This document shows, piece after piece, positions 8,564 through 11,979 of a stretch of DNA of 11,979 nt. The notes below the pieces were generated by a model. That model worked only from the letters and a program-made list of their open reading frames with translations. It searched no databases and had not been told where the DNA came from. The translations under genes were made by a program, and so were the position numbers. Source of the stretch: SG8-39 sp032125995 (lineage in GTDB: Bacteria; Pseudomonadota; Gammaproteobacteria; Burkholderiales; SG8-39). The first letter of the stretch is position 1. Every line of letters starts with the position of its first letter. The stretch lies in contig JAQBBQ010000249.1 of NCBI GenBank assembly GCA_032125995.1, forward strand, positions 1 through 11,979. The letters run 5' to 3'.

Positions 8564-9792
8564 GCCTGGGCGCCCTCCTGCGCATCGCCTTGCGCGCGCT
8601 CGCGGTGAACAAGCTGCGCAGCGCGCTGACCATGCTCGGCATCATCATCGGCGTCTCCGCGGTCATCGTCATGGTCGCCGTCGGCACGGGCGCCCAGGCA
8701 CGCGTCGAGGAGCAGATCCGGGCGCTCGGCTCGAACCTGCTGCTGATCCTTTCGGGCGCACGCACGCAGTCGGGCGTGCGCCTCGGCCTGAGCTCGAACT
8801 TCTCGCTGCGGGAAGACGACGCCGTTGCGATCAACCGCGAGCTTCCAGGCGCCACCGCGGCACCGGCGGTGCGCGGCGGTGCGCAGCTGATCTGGGGCAA
8901 CGTCAACTGGTCGACGGTGATCTACGGCACGACGCCCGAGTATTTGCCGGTGCGCCAATGGGCGCTCGCCGCGGGTCGGGTTTTCGAACCGGCCGAGATG
9001 GCCGGCGCAGCCAAGGTCTGCATCATCGGTCAGACCGTGGTCAAGCAGCTGTTCGGCTCGACCGATCCGATCGGTCAGACGATCCGCATCCGGCGCGTAC
9101 CCTTCAGCGTCATCGGCGTGCTCGAAAACAAGGGCCAGAGCATGATGGGTACCGACCAGGACGACGTCGTGCTGATGCCGCTCAACACCGCGCGCAACCG
9201 GGTGCTCGGCGCGACCACGCTCGCCAAGCAGCGTGCCGTTGGTGTGATCTGGGTCAAGGTCGACGACGGGCTCGATACCAACGCGGTTGCCGAACAGGTC
9301 CGTGCGTTGCTGCGCCAGCAACATCGCCTGCAGGCCGGTGCGGACGACGATTTCTCACTGCGTAATCTCGCCGAGATCATGGCGGCGCGCGAGGCGTCGA
9401 GCCGCGTCCTCACGCTGCTGCTGGCGGCAGTTGCCTCGGTATCGCTCGTCGTCGGCGGGATCGGCATCATGAATATCATGCTCGTGTCGGTGACCGAGCG
9501 TACGCGCGAGATCGGCCTGCGCATGGCGGTTGGCGCGCGCACCCGCGACATCCTGGGACAGTTCCTTGTCGAGGCCGTGACGCTGTCGCTCATCGGCGGG
9601 TTGATCGGCACCCTGCTCGGTGTCGGCGGGGCGATTGCGATCGGCAGGCTCGCCGGCTGGCGGGTTCTGCTGTCGACCGACGCGGTCCTGCTCGCGGTCG
9701 TGTTCGCCTTCGTCATCGGCGTGTTCTTCGGCTTCTACCCGGCGCGCAAGGCCGCGCGGCTCAATCCGGTCGAGGCGCTGCGCTTCGAATAA
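8560..9792 (+). CDS. MacB-like ABC transporter permease (FtsX domain)
   Basis: The 410-residue permease has the MacB layout: one N-terminal membrane helix (about 24-44, in MLGIIIGVSAVIVMVAVG), a large periplasmic domain (about 45-280), then three helices at about 283-306, 335-360 and 372-392 forming the FtsX domain. ERTREIGLRMAVGA at 313-326 is the conserved cytoplasmic loop between helices, and the end PARKAARLNPVEALRFE is the classic MacB tail. It probably works as a dimer in which the periplasmic domain couples ATP hydrolysis to movement through the adaptor and outer channel (mechanotransmission). The start is a GTG at 8560 overlapping the ATPase stop (GTGA), with GGAGGA at 8545-8550 nine bases before it. 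No outer-membrane channel gene follows, so a TolC-type partner must be encoded elsewhere. Confidence 0.93.
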
Positions 9793-10028
9793 AGGCGACA
9801 CGACGCCGGCCCTGCAAGCAAAAAAGTTCTTCACCGATTTCCGCGATTGATGGGTAGGCCGAACTTCCCGCGCCTGATCGGCGTCAAGGGCAATCCCGGC
9901 AGCGCCTGAACGAGACACCCCGGCCAGGCGCCCCGTGCGCCCCCTAGATCCAGAAATGTGGCACCGATTGTGAGTCAGGCGACAGCGGTTCTCACGGCCA
10001 CGCTCATCGAGGGATCGAAAACGTTCTC
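9793..10028. other. Non-coding stretch between convergent operons, carrying the soxB-end repeat
   Basis: These 236 bp lie between the permease stop and the convergent glycosyltransferase stop. They contain the second soxB-end repeat (9858-9912), an A-run at 9819-9825 and a short GGCGC/GCGCC inverted repeat at 9927-9941 with no T-tract. I see no convincing terminator for either operon and no recognisable gene. The part from 9913 to 10028 has no assignable function and could be remnant DNA. Confidence 0.6.
9858..9912 (+). repeat. Direct repeat, copy 2 (orphan soxB 3' end downstream of the exporter operon)
   Basis: This copy is 53/55 identical to the soxB terminus at 6070-6124, including the TGA. 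Read in the soxB frame, its two differences change Leu to Phe and Ile to Ser, so it is not maintained as coding sequence. The DNA on either side does not match soxB, so this is an isolated fragment. It begins 65 bp after the permease stop. Confidence 0.95.
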
Positions 10029-11180
10029 CTAAGCCGAATCGGCAACGGGCGGCGCGTACTGCGATACACCCAACACCTCGGCCCAGCGCTGAGCAACGGC
10101 CGCCGGCGAAAAGCGCGCCTCGACGTAGCGTTGGCCCGATGCAACGCGCTGCGCCGCTGCCACCGGATTGGCGAGGGCCCAGGCGAGGCCTTGCGCAAGG
10201 TCTTCCCCAACCCACGCATGCGCCGCGAGCTCGCGGTAAGCTGGAATGGGTGATGCGAGCGCGAGCCGCCCGCCCCGAATGGCGCTGACGAGTCGGTTAT
10301 GTGACTTTACGCGGCCCCAGGCAGACCGGTGATCCTGAGGCAACCAGATGAAATCGCTGCGCTCGATCGCTGATTCGGTGGCGGCGAGTGACCATGGCGT
10401 GAATGACAGCGCAAAGCGTGGATGCACCTGCCGTAGTGCCGCTGCGATTGCCTGAACCGCCTCGCGGGATCCCGGCCACGCGACGATTTCGAGCACCACG
10501 GCCTGGTTGACCAACCCGCCTGCAAGCGCTTGCAGTTCGCGCTCGATCATCGTCAAACTCGTGACGCTGAGCATGCCGAACCAAGCCAAGCGCAGAGGGT
10601 TGGACGACGTCGCCTTGACCGGCCTCGCCACGGGCGACTCGAACGGGTCCTCAATGACGTGCACGCCGAGACGGGCATGCTTGCGGACCGCGGCGCCAAG
10701 CGCGGCCGTCGGCACTGTCAACTCGCACACGCGCCCGAGCAAACGCGGGTAGTCCCGCAAAAACGGCTCGCGCATCGCCTCGGCGAGAGCGCCGTAATCG
10801 TCGGAAAGATCGGCATACAGTGGCAGTCTGCGCGGGCCCTTGCGCAGTCTCGCGATCATCGTGCGCAGTTGCGCCTCGCGCGCGACGACGTCCATACTTG
10901 CGAGTTTGGTAATCACGATGGCCAGGGGCTCACCGAGATGTGACAGATCGGGCCGCTCTGAAAACTCGGCATAGGGCACCAACCAAACCGGAATGCGGCG
11001 CGAAAGTTCCCGCGCCGGGATCAACACCCGAAGCCGGTTGCTCGCGAGCGCCGAGGTGTAGGTCTCCTCGCTCTGCACGCGCAAAGTGCGCGGCAGATTG
11101 CCGACGAAGGCGATCATGTTGCCGCGGCGAGGCATGGTCGCCGATCTGCGCGCACGCCAACGGGTTAGCAGATCGAACAT
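10029..11180 (-). CDS. Putative GT-B-type glycosyltransferase
   Basis: The 383-residue product has no signal peptide or membrane helix and looks cytoplasmic. Its C-terminal half resembles the second Rossmann domain of GT-B glycosyltransferases: LRLAWFGML begins it at 196-204, EIVAWPGS follows at 231-238, FIWLPQDH at 277-284, and KSHNRLVSAIRGG at 292-304 then LALASPIPAYREL at 306-318 match the region that usually holds the sugar-nucleotide site. The terminal segment RYVEARFSPAAVAQRW is typical of these enzymes. The N-terminal half (IVITKLAS, LYADLSDDYG) is consistent with the acceptor domain but has no clear motif. The start at 11180 lies 12 nt after the upstream TPR gene stop; other in-frame ATGs are at 11135 and 11117. 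The donor and acceptor are unknown. The proximity to a pilin gene on the same strand raises pilin or surface glycosylation as a guess only. Confidence 0.6.
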   Translation of the reverse strand: MFDLLTRWRARRSATMPRRGNMIAFVGNLPRTLRVQSEETYTSALASNRLRVLIPARELSRRIPVWLVPYAEFSERPDLSHLGEPLAIVITKLASMDVVAREAQLRTMIARLRKGPRRLPLYADLSDDYGALAEAMREPFLRDYPRLLGRVCELTVPTAALGAAVRKHARLGVHVIEDPFESPVARPVKATSSNPLRLAWFGMLSVTSLTMIERELQALAGGLVNQAVVLEIVAWPGSREAVQAIAAALRQVHPRFALSFTPWSLAATESAIERSDFIWLPQDHRSAWGRVKSHNRLVSAIRGGRLALASPIPAYRELAAHAWVGEDLAQGLAWALANPVAAAQRVASGQRYVEARFSPAAVAQRWAEVLGVSQYAPPVADSA

Positions 11181-11192
11181 CGCGCCGATTGC

Positions 11193-11450
11193 CTAGGCCG
11201 GCAGCGCGCGGAGCGCAGCGTCCTCGTCGTCGTGCTGCGCGCGCCTCACCACCGCGAGCTGTGCGAGTAGCGTCGCGTCCTGCGGCGCCAACTCTGCCGC
11301 GGTGCGAAATCTCAGCGCCGATTCACTGCATCGGCCCCGTGCAAAGGCGCTTTCCGCGAGTGCGGCCAGACCTGGCCCTTGCGAGCCGTCGCCGACGGCA
11401 TCTTGCGTACCCTTTGCGGCAAACGGATTCTTCAGAAATCGGATCGACAT
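11193..11450 (-). CDS. Small TPR-like protein upstream of the glycosyltransferase
   Basis: This 85-residue protein starts at the ATG at 11450 (MSIRFLKNPF) and ends 12 nt before the glycosyltransferase start, so the two are probably cotranscribed. Residues about 30-75 (ALAESAFARGRCSESALRFRTAAELAPQ) form one TPR-type helix pair with the usual A/G/A/P spacing, followed by part of another helix. A GGAA lies 5 nt before the start as a weak ribosome-binding site. The frame is open back to 11510, but the added residues (MVRMRGRYTT) are Arg-rich and not protein-like. A single TPR is short for the fold, so the protein may be a truncated TPR protein or an adaptor for its partner. I do not recognise a specific family. 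Confidence 0.6.
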   Translation of the reverse strand: MSIRFLKNPFAAKGTQDAVGDGSQGPGLAALAESAFARGRCSESALRFRTAAELAPQDATLLAQLAVVRRAQHDDEDAALRALPA

Positions 11451-11532
11451 GGAATTCCGGGAGCCGAAATCTCCCCTGACGGTAGTGTAGCGCCCGCGCA
11501 TCCTGACCATGCCGAAGCGCAGTCGGCTCTAC

Positions 11533-11559
11533 AAAAAAAGCCTCCCGAAGGAGGCTTTT
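11533..11559 (-). terminator. Intrinsic terminator of the pilin gene
   Basis: On the minus strand a GCCTCC stem pairs with GGAGGC around a TTCG loop, a stable C(UUCG)G tetraloop, and is followed by seven T (A 11533-11539 on the plus strand). The A/T flanks extend the stem to 10 bp. It lies 18 nt past the pilin stop and upstream of the TPR-like gene, so it separates pilin transcription from the glycosyltransferase pair. Confidence 0.93.
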
Positions 11560-11577
11560 CGTAGTCCGCGTCTGCGG

Positions 11578-11979
11578 TCAGTCGGTACGGCAGGTCGACG
11601 GCCCGTATTTAGTCGGCACAACGTCACAGGACCAGATCACGGTGTTGGCTGTCGCATTCCAGCTCGGCGTGAGGGTCACGGTGATACCCGCGGTCCCCAT
11701 CAGCGCATCCGCGCCCGAGACGCCGACGAAGCCGTCGGAAGAGACCAAAGCGGCGCTAATCTTGCCGCCTGCCGCGATGACGAGGCCGCCACCCGAACCG
11801 CCGAGCGAGTTCAGGTTCTGCGCGTTTTCGGTCACTGCAGTCCGCGCGGCACTCGCCGCGAGAATCAGTTCCGAGACTTTGGCGCGGATCGTGTAGTCCT
11901 GATACGCGGGCAACGCGACGGCTGCCAAAATACCGATGATCGCGACCACGATCATCAGTTCGATCAAGGTAAAACCACG
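11578..11979 (-). CDS. pilA: Type IV major-pilin-like protein PilA (partial, leader beyond right edge)
   Basis: The minus-strand frame enters from the window edge with RGFTLIELMIVVAIIGILAAV, the class III prepilin N-terminus: PilD cleavage after Gly, N-methylated Phe1 and the conserved Glu5. Only the few-residue leader and start codon are missing. The hydrophobic helix is followed by PAYQDYTIRAKVSE, as in type IVa pilins of Proteobacteria. The globular domain is Gly/Ser-rich (LGGSGGG) and ends with a Cys pair (SCDVVP...STCR) that forms the D-region disulfide loop. Mature length is about 131 residues, normal for PilA of betaproteobacteria. The product forms the pilus fibre for twitching, adhesion or DNA uptake. 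Major versus minor pilin cannot be settled from one gene, but size and D-loop favour a major pilin. A strong terminator follows. Confidence 0.9.
   Translation of the reverse strand, partial: RGFTLIELMIVVAIIGILAAVALPAYQDYTIRAKVSELILAASAARTAVTENAQNLNSLGGSGGGLVIAAGGKISAALVSSDGFVGVSGADALMGTAGITVTLTPSWNATANTVIWSCDVVPTKYGPSTCRTD

Noticed and set aside
9927..9941. GGCGC/GCGCC hairpin as the terminator of the exporter operon
   Set aside because: The stem is only 5 bp and no T-run follows on either strand.

Overview
The window is GC-rich, has strong Shine-Dalgarno spacing and no RNA genes. Its gene content is a periplasmic Sox thiosulfate-oxidation set, BepA-type protease, MoaC, a MacAB-type exporter and a type IV pilin. 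This combination fits a Gram-negative proteobacterium, most likely a sulfur-oxidising betaproteobacterium. That placement is inference from gene content and protein style, not a database match.

Layout. (1) 1-1293, minus: a BepA/YfgC-like M48 metalloprotease with a TPR tail, running off the left edge. (2) 1344-1880, plus: moaC, divergent from the protease across only 50 bp. (3) 2056-4343, plus: soxY-soxZ-soxA-soxX, each with a good ribosome-binding site, closed by a strong intrinsic terminator at 4371-4403. (4) 4418-6121, plus: soxB, which starts just 14 nt after that terminator's U-tract. (5) 6279-9792, plus: a three-part MacAB-like exporter operon (adaptor, ATPase, permease) with overlapping stop/start codons. 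(6) 9793-10028: non-coding, containing a second copy of the last 55 bp of the soxB region. (7) 10029-11450, minus: a putative glycosyltransferase preceded by a small TPR-like gene. (8) 11533-11979, minus: a PilA-type pilin cut by the right edge, with its own terminator.

Functionally, SoxAX conjugates thiosulfate to the C-terminal cysteine of SoxY in the SoxYZ carrier, and SoxB releases sulfate from the conjugate. No soxCD is visible in this window, so complete sulfane oxidation is not shown here. MoaC serves molybdenum cofactor synthesis; SoxC-type enzymes need that cofactor, but none is present and moaC may simply be a neighbour.

The most notable structure is the near-perfect 55-bp direct repeat (53/55 identical) at 6070-6124 and 9858-9912. 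It brackets the whole macAB-like operon and duplicates the 3' end of soxB. This looks like the footprint of a cassette inserted, or a segment duplicated, at the end of soxB. Other points of interest are the terminator pressed against the soxB start, a roughly 105-residue insertion with a Spy/CpxP-like helical part in the MacA-like adaptor, a 21-codon open frame just ahead of soxY, and a glycosyltransferase next to a pilin gene.
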